Shown here: in pieces, positions 41,880 through 50,062 of the stretch
Layout: each line of letters starts with the position of its first letter
Position numbering within the stretch: position 1 is the first letter of the stretch
Source of the DNA: Bacteroidales bacterium
Lineage (GTDB): Bacteria > Bacteroidota > Bacteroidia > Bacteroidales > P3
Length of the DNA: 57,110 nucleotides
Assembly (NCBI GenBank): GCA_017522065.1
Contig: JAFXAD010000023.1
Span: 1-57,110, forward strand
Direction of reading: 5' to 3'
Notes under the pieces: generated by a model
Database searches by the model: none
What the model was told of the DNA's origin: nothing
What the model saw: the letters and a program-made list of their open reading frames with translations, nothing else
Made by a program: the position numbers and the translations under genes

Positions 41880-41888
41880 ATCATCGTG

Positions 41889-41896
41889 CAAATTTA
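41889..41896 (-). promoter_or_regulatory. -7 element TAAATTTG of the structured RNA
   Basis: Matches TAnnTTTG. A TTG lies about 22 nt upstream as a -33 element. Confidence 0.55.
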
Positions 41897-42050
41897 CGAA
41901 ATTTTTCCGACACGTGGGCAAGCATACTGCAGAAACTCTGCAAAATGCTGAATATTACAAATATACCATATAGGCAAAACGCACATTATGCCACTCTTCC
42001 ATAGGGTAGTGGGGAGGGCTTGTCTGTAATTCCGCTCGGCTATATGTCAT

Positions 42051-42070
42051 CGCAGGCGGGGACGCCTGCG
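42051..42070. repeat. Hairpin CGCAGGCG-GGGA-CGCCTGCG
   Basis: Perfect 8-bp stem with a 4-nt loop in the gene-free stretch between the nuclease stop and the structured RNA. No other function visible. Confidence 0.6.
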
Positions 42071-42200
42071 TACCAGTCTTGTCCGCTTGTTGCAGGTGCG
42101 ACACAAACACGTGGTCGCGGTGGTACGCCAGGAAGTCGCGGTTGTTTAACAAGATGGGGCTATACGACAGTCGGGTATTTATATAGCCCATCCACAATGC

Positions 42201-43109
42201 TTAGTTCTCTGAAATCAGGCGTTTCATCTCTTCTTCTGGCGGGAGCAGCTCACGCAGGCGGTTCTGCATGTGCTGGTAGGTGGCTACACCCATTGGCTTG
42301 AGATAGTCCTGAAGCACGTAGTCGACGTATGCTTTGTCGGCTTTCTTGCAAAGAATGATGCCAACCGAGGGATTCTCGCCGGGCAGTCTTTCGTCGTCGT
42401 CAAGAATTCTGAGATAGGCGGCCAATTGCCCCAGATAAGATGGATTGAACTGTCCTTTCTTGAGTTCCACGACCACGAGAGATTGCAATTCACGATTGAA
42501 GAAGAGCAAGTCTATCCAATGGTCGTGACCGAACTTGTCGTAGTGTACCTGATGGCCTTTGTAGGTGAAGGATTTTCCAAAGGTCATGATGAAGTTCTTG
42601 ATATTCATCACAATTTGGCTCTCTATCACATTCTTGTCCACATCAATGGGATCGGAGACGTCAATGTCCTCCACATTGATGTAGTCGAGAAGATAGGAAT
42701 CTTTGAACATCTGCAGTGTGCGCAGGGCGAGTGTCTTGTCGGGAATTGCTTTGAAGAAATTGTTTGGCAGGCTTGTACGATGACTGTAGGTGTCGGCTTT
42801 TGTCATCTGCTCCAGATCGTCCACCTTCAGGCGTTGCTGGTATGCCAACTGGATGTAGTATTTCCTCTCATCATACTCTTTGGCGTAACGGAAAATGGCT
42901 ACATGGTGCGAGAACGATATGTTGAGAAATGCCGTAACAGGAAAGGCATCGTCATTGGTAAGTTGCAGTTGTTGTATGTCTTCAGAATGAGCAGACTGCA
43001 ATTCGGTAGTCGTGTCTACCGAATTGTCGGGAAGGCTTCTCTCTGTTTCGGTAGTCCGTCCTGCGTAGCCTTCGAGAAATTCGAGTAATTCGCCGTTAAA
43101 AAAATTCAT
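42201..43109 (-). CDS. YhcG/DUF1016-type PD-(D/E)XK nuclease, N-terminus replaced by repeat
   Basis: The 302-residue protein contains the C-terminal nuclease domain of YhcG-like proteins: DYINVEDIDVSDPIDVDKNVI, HYDKFGHDHWIDLLFFNREL (Asp of the core) and LVVVELKKGQFNPSYLGQL (E-x-K), then VGIILCKKADKAYVDYVL. The DUF1016 N-terminal helical domain of full-length members is missing. The first ~19 residues (MNFFNGELLEFLEGYAGRT) are encoded by a repeat unit that recurs almost exactly at 43692-43746. Thus the 5' end looks replaced; activity is uncertain. Confidence 0.75.
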   Translation of the reverse strand: MNFFNGELLEFLEGYAGRTTETERSLPDNSVDTTTELQSAHSEDIQQLQLTNDDAFPVTAFLNISFSHHVAIFRYAKEYDERKYYIQLAYQQRLKVDDLEQMTKADTYSHRTSLPNNFFKAIPDKTLALRTLQMFKDSYLLDYINVEDIDVSDPIDVDKNVIESQIVMNIKNFIMTFGKSFTYKGHQVHYDKFGHDHWIDLLFFNRELQSLVVVELKKGQFNPSYLGQLAAYLRILDDDERLPGENPSVGIILCKKADKAYVDYVLQDYLKPMGVATYQHMQNRLRELLPPEEEMKRLISEN

Positions 43110-44021
43110 TTATGGTCATTCACGGGCATTTACGGCAATTTACGTTGAAAATCTCCTTGCCGCGAATGCGGCAGAAATCTTGTAGATCTTGTAGATTTAT
43201 TCCGCTAACGCGGAATTATGATGTTGCTTGCGCCTCCGTGTCATAATCCATAGTTGTTCTAATCAATTTGAAAAATTTGAATTTGATTTTTGAAAAATTT
43301 CTGCGCGGAGCGCATCCACAAAAGACTCGAGTAATCCGAACATATTAGTACAATTCACGTTTTTATTCTCCTTGCCGCGAAGGCGGCAGAGATCTTGTAG
43401 ATCTTGTAGATTTATTCCGCTAACGCGGAATTATGATGTTGCTTGCGCCTCCGTGTCTTAATCAATTAGTGTTCTAATCAATTTGAAAAATTTGAATTTG
43501 ATTTTTGAAAAATTTCTGCGCGGAGCGCATCCACAAAAGACTCGAGTAATCCGAACATACTAGTACAATTCACGTTCTTATTCTCCTTGCCGCGAAGGCG
43601 GCAGAAATCTTGTAAATCTTATAAATTAAATCCGCCTACGGCGAAAAAGCATACGCGGTTATATTTATTAGAGTAATTAGCATGTAATCAAGTCCGTCCT
43701 GCGTAGCCTTCGAGAAATTCGAGTAATTCGCCGTTAAAAAAATCATTCACGGTCATTTACGGACATTCGCGTTCTTATTCTCCTTGCCGCTAACGCGGCA
43801 GAAATCTTGTAAATCTTATAAATTAATTCCGCCTACGGCGGCAATACTGACGCGGTTATATTTATTAGAGTAATTAGCCCGTAATTATATCCTGCGTAGC
43901 CTTCGCGTAATTCGCGTAATTCGCCGTTAAAAAAACTCATTTATGGCCATTCACGGTCATTCACGTTCTAAAACATAATTTCTGGTTAATTCCTGGCCAA
44001 TTCCTGGTAATTCCTGTTAAA
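43054..44021. repeat. Tandem array of ~200-215-bp hairpin-rich repeat units
   Basis: Four units start near 43154, 43369, 43584 and 43784, each opening with 'ttctccttgccgc' or a close variant. Units 1 and 2 are nearly identical (~215 bp). Units 3 and 4 share a different middle with gcgtagccttcg. Every unit has small hairpins (TGCCGC-GAAT-GCGGCA, TCCGC-TAAC-GCGGA, TCCGCC-TAC-GGCGGA) and rows of atcttgtag. The gene-side end (43054-43109) codes the YhcG-like N terminus; the far end is copy 2 of the dispersed 75-bp repeat. No ORF. Confidence 0.85.
43948..44021 (+). repeat. Dispersed ~75-bp repeat, copy 2
   Basis: Near-identical to 946-1017 apart from two short insertions that duplicate internal units (gccattcacggt, ccaattcctgg). 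Confidence 0.8.
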
Positions 44022-44033
44022 ATGTCTGCGGAT

Positions 44034-45395
44034 TCATCTTACGACCAGCTTACGTACAACAATACCAGTTGCGGTAACGATATGCAAAAGATAGATACCT
44101 GATTCATAGCCGTTAAGCGACAAGACTGTCGGACCGTCGGCGGTTCTGACTTGGAATGCTTCTTTCTGTCGGCCGTAGAGGTCGGTCACGACGAGCCTCT
44201 CTACTTGGTTGTTCTGTGGTAATGTGATATTTACGATGCCATCTGTCGGGTTGGGAAAGACGCCGAAGTCGAGGCAGGCGTCTGTCGTGGGAACGGCCAC
44301 GGGGTCGGGAGGTGTAGACGTGGTGTCGCCAACGATGTGGACAGACGCGGAGGCGGTGTCCGAGAGGCAGTGGCGCAAGGCAATCAGTGTGACAAGGTGG
44401 GTGCCAGTGTCGGTGAAGGTGTGGGTCAGCGTGGGGTTGGTTGTGCAGACGGTTTCATCGTTGTCGAACAGCCATTGCAGACTGTCGGCATGCAGCGAGG
44501 TGGAGTTTAGGATGACCGACATGGGGTCGCCGTCGTCGACAGGGCTTTCGAAACTGGCCACGGGCTGTGGGCGTCGCCATTGTCCAAGATGCTGATACAC
44601 TATGGAGTCGACAGCATTGCGGATGGCCGACGCAACGTCGTCGGACAGCGTGGAACGGTATGTGATTTCCGTCGGGTCGCGGTGGAAGAAAACGGTGTAG
44701 AAAGCACAAGCCGCCGCGTAGGTGCCGGCCAGGGAGGGGTGGCTCCCGTCAGACTGGTAGAGCTCGATGTCGGGGTGCTCCGTGCGCAGGTAGCGCCATA
44801 CGCGACCGACGGGACACAGCGAGGCGTCGTTGGCTTCGGCCATATATGTGTAGCGCAGACACAACATGCTGTCCATGCCCTCGTAGGTGCCCAGGACGGG
44901 GAAGATGGGGGCATTGCCGGCGTCGCCATTCTTGCGTCCCCACGTCATGTAGAATACCGGCTCGGCACAGGGCGAATGGCGGTAGATGGAGTCGACAAGC
45001 CGCTGGGCGTAGGGAAAGACCTCGTTTTCGACCTGATACTGCGGAAATGACGGATACTGGCTTTGTTCCTGAAGGACAACGATGTCCCATCCACCCTGAC
45101 GGATGAGCTCCATGGAACGGTTTGTACAGTGCTGGCTGAAGGTGCAGCCGCCGGGGGTGTTGCTCTGATAGTTGAGACAGTTACCCGTCGAGAGGGCAAT
45201 CTGAGACACCATTTCGGGCAGGTTGTTGACCTCGGTGTAGCTGTTGCCTATAAAAAGTGCGTTGAGTGTCTGTTGGGCATGGCAGAAGATATTGGCAATC
45301 AGAATAAAAAATATGAATATGGCTATCGCCGGTCTGTTGCCTTTGCTCGATGGCCTGCTAGATGGTGTTTTGTGTTCGGAATATGATTCTTTCAT
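44034..45395 (-). CDS. Secreted SGNH-hydrolase-like (DUF4886) protein with PKD and T9SS domains
   Basis: The 453-residue protein has a basic N terminus and signal segment (AIFIFFILIANIFCHAQ). An SGNH-like domain follows, with LFIGNSYTEVNNLP (nucleophile Ser region), GWDIVVLQEQSQYP and YQSDGSHPSLAGTY (Asp-x-x-His). A PKD-like segment (LNSTSLHADSLQWLFDND, HTFTDTGTHLVTL) and a type A T9SS sorting domain (FGVFPNPTDGIVNI, GIYLLHIVTATG) complete it. It is probably a surface esterase/deacetylase on a glycan; substrate unknown. Confidence 0.85.
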   Translation of the reverse strand: MKESYSEHKTPSSRPSSKGNRPAIAIFIFFILIANIFCHAQQTLNALFIGNSYTEVNNLPEMVSQIALSTGNCLNYQSNTPGGCTFSQHCTNRSMELIRQGGWDIVVLQEQSQYPSFPQYQVENEVFPYAQRLVDSIYRHSPCAEPVFYMTWGRKNGDAGNAPIFPVLGTYEGMDSMLCLRYTYMAEANDASLCPVGRVWRYLRTEHPDIELYQSDGSHPSLAGTYAAACAFYTVFFHRDPTEITYRSTLSDDVASAIRNAVDSIVYQHLGQWRRPQPVASFESPVDDGDPMSVILNSTSLHADSLQWLFDNDETVCTTNPTLTHTFTDTGTHLVTLIALRHCLSDTASASVHIVGDTTSTPPDPVAVPTTDACLDFGVFPNPTDGIVNITLPQNNQVERLVVTDLYGRQKEAFQVRTADGPTVLSLNGYESGIYLLHIVTATGIVVRKLVVR

Positions 45396-45475
45396 AGTTT
45401 TATGGTTGTGTTATATATTGAAACAGTGATGTTTGTCTATTCGGTTGGCAGAGAGCAACGCTGTGAATGCCGATG

Positions 45476-45483
45476 CAAATATA
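45476..45483 (-). promoter_or_regulatory. -7 element TATATTTG of the SGNH/PKD gene
   Basis: TATATTTGCA on the minus strand, 80 nt before the start codon. Confidence 0.6.
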
Positions 45484-45561
45484 CGAAATAAAGATGAAAC
45501 TCCAGGACGTGCACAGGATAAAATATTGGAAAGAAAATCTGAAAGTTCCGACTTTTTATAG

Positions 45562-45569
45562 TATTTTTG
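45562..45569 (+). promoter_or_regulatory. -7 element TATTTTTG of the YD-repeat gene
   Basis: TATTTTTGCA, 26 nt before the ATG at 45596. Confidence 0.7.
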
Positions 45570-45595
45570 CATCTGAAAAATAATTGTAAGATTAG

Positions 45596-46948
45596 ATGAA
45601 AAAGCTTATATCGTTCTTATTTGTAGCGTCTTGTGTCGTGTGCGCAGTTCAAGCACAGGATGTTGTTAATCTGCGTATGGACCGCTCGCAGATGGGTCTC
45701 CGCGGTTCGGTTGCTTCGGTCGACGAGGACATACTGCTCCGTAAAGACTATTTCCGCGAGGATTGGCCTGAACGCAAGTGGTTTGTGAAAGACTTGCGCA
45801 ACGTTTTGCGTGAGGAGGAAGGCCGCATAATCACATTCAACCCTGCCGGAAGAATGCTCACGGTGACCTACACCTATCAGGGCAAAAACGGACGCACGAC
45901 GGCATGCACATACGCTTCGAACGGCCTGCTGACATCGTTTGCAGGCGAAGGCTGCAAGGTTGTGGCCAACTATTCGGGCAACATGGCGGACATCAACGTC
46001 TATGCCGAAACCAAGGACTACAAGACTCCGAACCTCAGCAAGGCAGACCTGAAGACGACGCCGTTCTCGTACAATTACCCGTTCGACCTCAAGTGTCGGC
46101 AGGAACTCTCGGAAGAGGGCCAAGTGCTTCGTTCCGAGTATTTTTACGTCGATAGCATGCCTGCCAAGGTCTGCGAATACAGCTACAATGCCGCCGGACT
46201 GCTGGTCTCGGAAAAGAATATCGAATATACCGCTTCGGGCAACGACCGCTCGACGGTGAAATACACCTACGACAATCGTGGTTTCCTCATTAAGAAGGTC
46301 ACGCATAGCCGCGCGCTCGACGAGACATGCACCTACGAGAACAACGAGTATGGCGACTGCACAAAGAAGACGGTGGAACGCCCTTACGGAACGATTGTCT
46401 ACACTTTCGACTATGTCTACGACTCGATGCAGAACTGGACTGTCCGCCTGCAGTTTGAAGATGGAGTCTTCAACAACGCCACGCTACGTACGCTGACCTA
46501 CCACAAGGCCGTGAAGGAGAAAGCGAAGAAAGCGGAAAGCGGAGAACGGAAAACGAAGAACGTGGATAAAACCGATAAGGAGCGCATAGCCGCTGAGAAG
46601 AAAGTCGCCAAGGAGGAGAAGGCACGTCTGGCTGCTGAGAAAAAGGCTGAAAAAGAGCGCATCAAAGAGGCTGAAAAGAACATGACGAAGGCTGAACGCA
46701 AAGCTGCACAAGCTGAGCGCAAAGCAGCTGAGAAAGCCGAGAAGGAACGCGTAGCCGCCGAAGAGAAGGCCGAAAAGGAACGCATTGCTGCCGAGAAGAA
46801 AGCCGCCAAGGAGCGTACTGCTGCCGTAAAGAAGGCTGAAAAGGAACGCGTAGCAGCAGAGAAGAAAGCTGCCAAGGAACGTGCAGCAGCCGAGAAGAAA
46901 GCCGCCAAGGAGCGTACTGCTGCCGAGAAAAAAGCAAAAAAGAAATAA
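45596..46948 (+). CDS. Secreted YD-repeat-like protein with Lys/Ala-rich tail
   Basis: The 450-residue protein has a signal peptide (FLFVASCVVCAVQAQ). About 290 residues of beta-repeat follow, like RHS/YD repeats (YTYQGKNGRTTACTYASNG, VKYTYDNRGFLIKKVTHSR, CTYENNEYGDCTKKTVERP). The last ~130 residues are a low-complexity charged helix of units like AEKKAAKERTA, a single long helix or coiled coil. The junction (AESGERKTKNVDK) is encoded by a purine-repeat segment, so repeat insertion or slippage probably made the tail. Function unknown; envelope location. Confidence 0.75.
   Translation: MKKLISFLFVASCVVCAVQAQDVVNLRMDRSQMGLRGSVASVDEDILLRKDYFREDWPERKWFVKDLRNVLREEEGRIITFNPAGRMLTVTYTYQGKNGRTTACTYASNGLLTSFAGEGCKVVANYSGNMADINVYAETKDYKTPNLSKADLKTTPFSYNYPFDLKCRQELSEEGQVLRSEYFYVDSMPAKVCEYSYNAAGLLVSEKNIEYTASGNDRSTVKYTYDNRGFLIKKVTHSRALDETCTYENNEYGDCTKKTVERPYGTIVYTFDYVYDSMQNWTVRLQFEDGVFNNATLRTLTYHKAVKEKAKKAESGERKTKNVDKTDKERIAAEKKVAKEEKARLAAEKKAEKERIKEAEKNMTKAERKAAQAERKAAEKAEKERVAAEEKAEKERIAAEKKAAKERTAAVKKAEKERVAAEKKAAKERAAAEKKAAKERTAAEKKAKKK
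46530..46940 (+). repeat. In-gene degenerate repeat encoding the Lys/Ala/Glu tail
   Basis: About fifteen ~24-30-bp units of the type gccgagaagaaagccgccaag. It starts at a purine-repeat-like patch (gcggagaacggaaaacgaag, 46538-46557). Prone to slippage, so tail length should vary between strains. Confidence 0.7.
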
Positions 46949-47079
46949 ACCCCATTAGTCTACAGTTAAGTAACAGTAAAAAACTGTAACAATACTTTTA
47001 TTTGTCTGAAATTCATGTGGTAATATTTTTAGTTTTTGACTCATCGACTCTTAGCACTAATAACTACTTGATTGACTAA

Positions 47080-48168
47080 ATGAATTCCCTACAAGACTAC
47101 ATGAGTGGCAGCATACGCAACATCATGACTGCTGCCTATCGTAATGTGCTTTCCAATCCGCACGAGGCAAAGTTTGCATTCCGTATGCAGCAGACCTTTA
47201 TCAAGTCTGAAAAACGCCGAAAAACCATTATGGACAAAGAGGGTTTGGATGTCCCTCCATTCCTCATTTGCAGCATTGCTACCCAGTGTAACCTGCACTG
47301 CAAGGGTTGCTACGCCCGTAGCAACGGCATTGCCAACGATATGAACGACAGTACAAAGCCGACGCTCTCGGCCGAGCAGTGGCTCTCGATATTCAGTGAG
47401 GCTGCCGATTTGGGAGTCAACTTTGCACTCCTTGCAGGTGGCGAGCCGATGACGCGTCGCGATGTGCTGGAGGCGGCCGCCAAGGTAGACAAAATGATTT
47501 TCCCGGTCTTTACGAACGGCACCCTTATCGGTCCTCAGTATATCGAATTTCTGCGGAAGAACTTCAATATTGTACCTATCATAAGCATTGAAGGCAGTGC
47601 GGAGGGTACCGATGAGCGTCGCGGAAAAGGCATCTACCAGCGCGCGATGCTTTCGATGGACATGCTGCAGAACGAGAAACTCTTTTTCGGAACGAGCATT
47701 ACGGTGACCACCGAGAATTTCCGCAACGTGACATCGGCCGAATTTCTCGACGGCCTTCAAGCCAAGGGCTGCAAGCTTGTTTTCTATGTGGAGTATGTGC
47801 CTACAGAGCCATGTACCGAACATTTGGCTTTCGGCGACGATGAGGTCGCCGAGATGGAGGAGCTCGTCGAAGCTGCCCGTAACCGTCATGAGGGCGTGAT
47901 TTTCCTTTCGTTTCCGGGCGACGAGAAGTCTGTCGGTGGATGCCTGGCGTCGGGACGCGGTTTCTTCCACATCGGCCCCGACGGGTCGGCCGAACCTTGT
48001 CCTTTCTCACCCTTCAGCGACAGCAATGTGCTGACACTCGGCGTGAAAGGCGCTTTGCAGTCGCCTCTGTTCCGCAAGTTGCGCGACATGCATGCATTTG
48101 GATGGGGACACACAGGAGGCTGCACGCTGTTCGAACACCGCGAGGAAGTCGAAGCCCTGCTGAAATAA
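47080..48168 (+). CDS. Radical SAM protein
   Basis: The 362-residue protein has CNLHCKGCYA (Cx3Cx2C) near residue 70 and ALLAGGEPMTRRDVLEAAAK, the glycine-rich SAM site. The C-terminal auxiliary cysteines GGCLASGRGFFHIGPDGSAE and PCPFSPFSDSN are SPASM-like. A ~60-residue helical lead (MSGSIRNIMTAAYRNVLSNP) precedes the core. Such enzymes modify peptides or tetrapyrroles, but the substrate cannot be told from sequence and no precursor peptide gene is seen nearby. Ends at a terminator shared with serS. Confidence 0.85.
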   Translation: MNSLQDYMSGSIRNIMTAAYRNVLSNPHEAKFAFRMQQTFIKSEKRRKTIMDKEGLDVPPFLICSIATQCNLHCKGCYARSNGIANDMNDSTKPTLSAEQWLSIFSEAADLGVNFALLAGGEPMTRRDVLEAAAKVDKMIFPVFTNGTLIGPQYIEFLRKNFNIVPIISIEGSAEGTDERRGKGIYQRAMLSMDMLQNEKLFFGTSITVTTENFRNVTSAEFLDGLQAKGCKLVFYVEYVPTEPCTEHLAFGDDEVAEMEELVEAARNRHEGVIFLSFPGDEKSVGGCLASGRGFFHIGPDGSAEPCPFSPFSDSNVLTLGVKGALQSPLFRKLRDMHAFGWGHTGGCTLFEHREEVEALLK

Positions 48169-48200
48169 AAAAAAACTGTTCGTTGGAACAGCTTTTTTTT
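48169..48200. terminator. Bidirectional intrinsic terminator
   Basis: A-run, CTGTTC-GTTG-GAACAG stem, T-run of eight; between the convergent radical SAM gene and serS. Confidence 0.85.
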
Positions 48201-48216
48201 ATGTCGTGTTATAGGG

Positions 48217-49521
48217 TTAGCAGATCTTGTCGAATCCGAGGAAAGGACGCAGGCATTCGGGCATCGTGATGCCGTCCAAATGCAGGTTGCTCCCATCCGG
48301 TCGCGACCAGATTTGGTTGTTCTCGAGCAGAGCGGCGACGATGCGCGGCAGGGCGAGGGCACTGCCGTTGAGGGTGTGGGCGAGCTGGGTCTTGCCTTTC
48401 TCGTCGCGGAAGCGCAGTTTCATACGGTTGGCCTGGAAAGCTTCGAAATTGGATACCGAGCTTACTTCGAGCCAGCGTTTCTGTGCGGCGCTCCAAACTT
48501 CGAAGTCGAAGGTCATTGCCGAGGTGAAGCTGATGTCGCCGCCGCAGAGTTTCAGTATGCGGTAGGGGAGACCCAGCTTGTCGAGCAGGCCGCCGACGTG
48601 TTTCTTCATCTCCTCAAGCTGTTCGTAGCTGCGGTCGGGGTGCTCGATGACGACGATTTCGACTTTCGAGAATTCGTGTAGACGGTTCAGACCGCGCACG
48701 TCCTTGCCGTAGCTGCCAGCCTCGCGGCGGAAACACTCGCTGTAGCCTACGTGACGGATGGGGAAATCCTTGGCGTCGACGATGACGTTGCGGTAGATGT
48801 TGGTGATAGGCACTTCGGCAGTGGGAATCATGTAGAAGCCGTCGAGCGGTATGGCGTACATCTGTCCTTCCTTGTCGGGCAGCTGGCCAGTGCCAAGTCC
48901 GGAGGCCTCGTTGACCATGAGAGGTGGCTGGATTTCGGTGTAGCCGGCATCGACTGCGCTGTTGAGGAAGAAGTTGATGAGGGCTCGTTGCAAGCGTGCG
49001 CCTTTGCCTTTGTATACGGGGAAGCCGGCGCCGGTGATTTTGTTGCCCAGTTCGAAGTCGACGAGGTCGTACTTGGTGCAGAGTTCCCAGTGGGGCAGGG
49101 CGTTGTCGGGAAGTTCGGGCATGGTGCCGAAGCGTCCCACCTCGAGGTTGTCGTCGGCTGTTTTGCCTTTAGGAACGCTCAGATGCGGAGTGTTGGGCAG
49201 CGAGATGAGCTTGGCGTTCAGTTCCTGCTCTACGGCAGCCATCTGGTCGGTCAGCTGCTTCTCTTCGCCTTTGAGGTCGGCGGTACGGGCTTTCTTGGCT
49301 TCGGCTTCGTCGCGTTTGCCCTGTTTGAAGAGCATGCCTATCTCTTTTGCTATGGCGTTCTGTTCGGCTTTGACGGCATCGCTTTTCTGCTGTAGGGCGC
49401 GACGCTGTTCGTCGAGTGAAATGATTTCGTCAATGCGCTGTTCCACATCGGCGACATTCTTTATTTTGAGTCGCTCGATGCATTCGTCACGATTCTCTTT
49501 AATATATTGAAGTTGAATCAT
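48217..49521 (-). CDS. serS: Seryl-tRNA synthetase
   Basis: The 434-residue protein is full length for bacterial SerRS. It has the N-terminal coiled-coil arm (NVADVEQRIDEIISLDEQRR to KAEQNAIAKEIG), class II motif 2 (CFRREAGSYGKDVRGLNRLH) and motif 3 (NGSALALPRIVAALLENNQI). It charges tRNA-Ser (and tRNA-Sec precursors). Start by the conserved MIQLQYIKENRDECIERLKI. An essential gene and a good anchor for comparing gene order. Confidence 0.97.
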   Translation of the reverse strand: MIQLQYIKENRDECIERLKIKNVADVEQRIDEIISLDEQRRALQQKSDAVKAEQNAIAKEIGMLFKQGKRDEAEAKKARTADLKGEEKQLTDQMAAVEQELNAKLISLPNTPHLSVPKGKTADDNLEVGRFGTMPELPDNALPHWELCTKYDLVDFELGNKITGAGFPVYKGKGARLQRALINFFLNSAVDAGYTEIQPPLMVNEASGLGTGQLPDKEGQMYAIPLDGFYMIPTAEVPITNIYRNVIVDAKDFPIRHVGYSECFRREAGSYGKDVRGLNRLHEFSKVEIVVIEHPDRSYEQLEEMKKHVGGLLDKLGLPYRILKLCGGDISFTSAMTFDFEVWSAAQKRWLEVSSVSNFEAFQANRMKLRFRDEKGKTQLAHTLNGSALALPRIVAALLENNQIWSRPDGSNLHLDGITMPECLRPFLGFDKIC

Positions 49522-49596
49522 TGTTGTTTATGTTGATATGTTACTTTTTGTGCTTTTCCCGGATTCGCATTCTTGCAAATTCACCAAACTAATAAA

Positions 49597-49633
49597 GAGG
49601 ATGCACCGCTGGGCGACGCATCCTCTTGTGATG
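49597..49633 (-). terminator. Hairpin after the ferredoxin gene
   Basis: Stem aagaggatgc/gcatcctctt (10 bp) with a 13-nt loop, followed on the minus strand by tttattag; a probable terminator. Confidence 0.65.
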
Positions 49634-49650
49634 TTAGGGAATGATGACGA

Positions 49651-49818
49651 TTAGCCTTCGACGATGGCGCCGGTGGGGCAAGCGTCGGCGCAGGTACCGC
49701 AGCTAACGCAAGCGTTTTCGTCAATCTTGTAGATGTCGCCTTCGGAGATTGCTCCCACGGGGCATTCGCCAGCGCAGGTACCGCAAGCAACACAGGTTTC
49801 GGTGATTTTGTAAGCCAT
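49651..49818 (-). CDS. 2[4Fe-4S] ferredoxin
   Basis: The 55-residue protein starts MAYKITETCVACGTCAGECP and contains a second CVSCGTCADACP, giving two CxxCxxCxxxCP motifs for two 4Fe-4S clusters. A clostridial-type ferredoxin carries electrons for pyruvate:ferredoxin oxidoreductase and similar enzymes. The two halves are internally repeated. Monocistronic with its own promoter and terminator, as expected for a highly expressed carrier. Confidence 0.96.
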   Translation of the reverse strand: MAYKITETCVACGTCAGECPVGAISEGDIYKIDENACVSCGTCADACPTGAIVEG

Positions 49819-49852
49819 TTTTCTTTCTGTTTTTAGGGTTAATAATGTTTTG

Positions 49853-49860
49853 CAAAAGTA
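49853..49860 (-). promoter_or_regulatory. -7 element TACTTTTG of the ferredoxin gene
   Basis: TACTTTTGCA on the minus strand, 34 nt before the ATG. Confidence 0.75.
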
Positions 49861-50011
49861 CTACATTTTTCGCAATAGAGGTATATGTTTTGCAAATAAT
49901 TTTATTACTAAGTTTTATTTGTTTGAAAATCAACTATTGAAATTTCGCGTGCGGGCTGAAAGACGTATGGCGTTGTGGTCAAAAAAAACGTCTCGAAACG
50001 TTAAACTCGCG

Positions 50012-50062
50012 TTTTTTTTCGTTTTCGTTAACGTACTAAATTTTTCGTTTCCGTGCGAAGTA
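50012..50062 (-). repeat. Purine repeat after gpsA
   Basis: Plus strand shows cgttttcgttaacgt, then ttttcgtttccgtgcgaag, directly behind the gpsA stop. Purine-rich on the gpsA sense strand, with a worn version of the gccgaag tail. Confidence 0.65.

Larger units (their letters stand above)
41600..41884 (-). ncRNA. Structured RNA, rod-shaped, candidate 6S-like RNA
   Basis: On the minus strand a TAAATTTG -7 element (41896-41889) is followed by a GC hairpin (41879-41859). A long rod follows, with paired arms 41771-41777/41653-41659, 41761-41767/41664-41670 and 41743-41750/41675-41682. It ends at a terminator hairpin CCCTCTTTTG-aaaaaa-CAAAAGGGGG (41634-41609) with a T-run. There is no plausible ORF. 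An imperfect rod with an internal loop, own promoter and terminator fits 6S RNA (the Bacteroidales-1 type), but it could also be a leader of the methyltransferase gene. Confidence 0.55.

Noticed and set aside
41955-42197. Open frame on the minus strand after the YhcG-like gene (80 codons)
   Set aside because: No recognisable domain and it includes the CGCAGGCG hairpin; probably chance, though a worn gene fragment cannot be excluded.
43150-44021. Array looked like a possible CRISPR
   Set aside because: Units are ~200-215 bp with whole-unit similarity, not short repeats with unique spacers; no cas gene is present.
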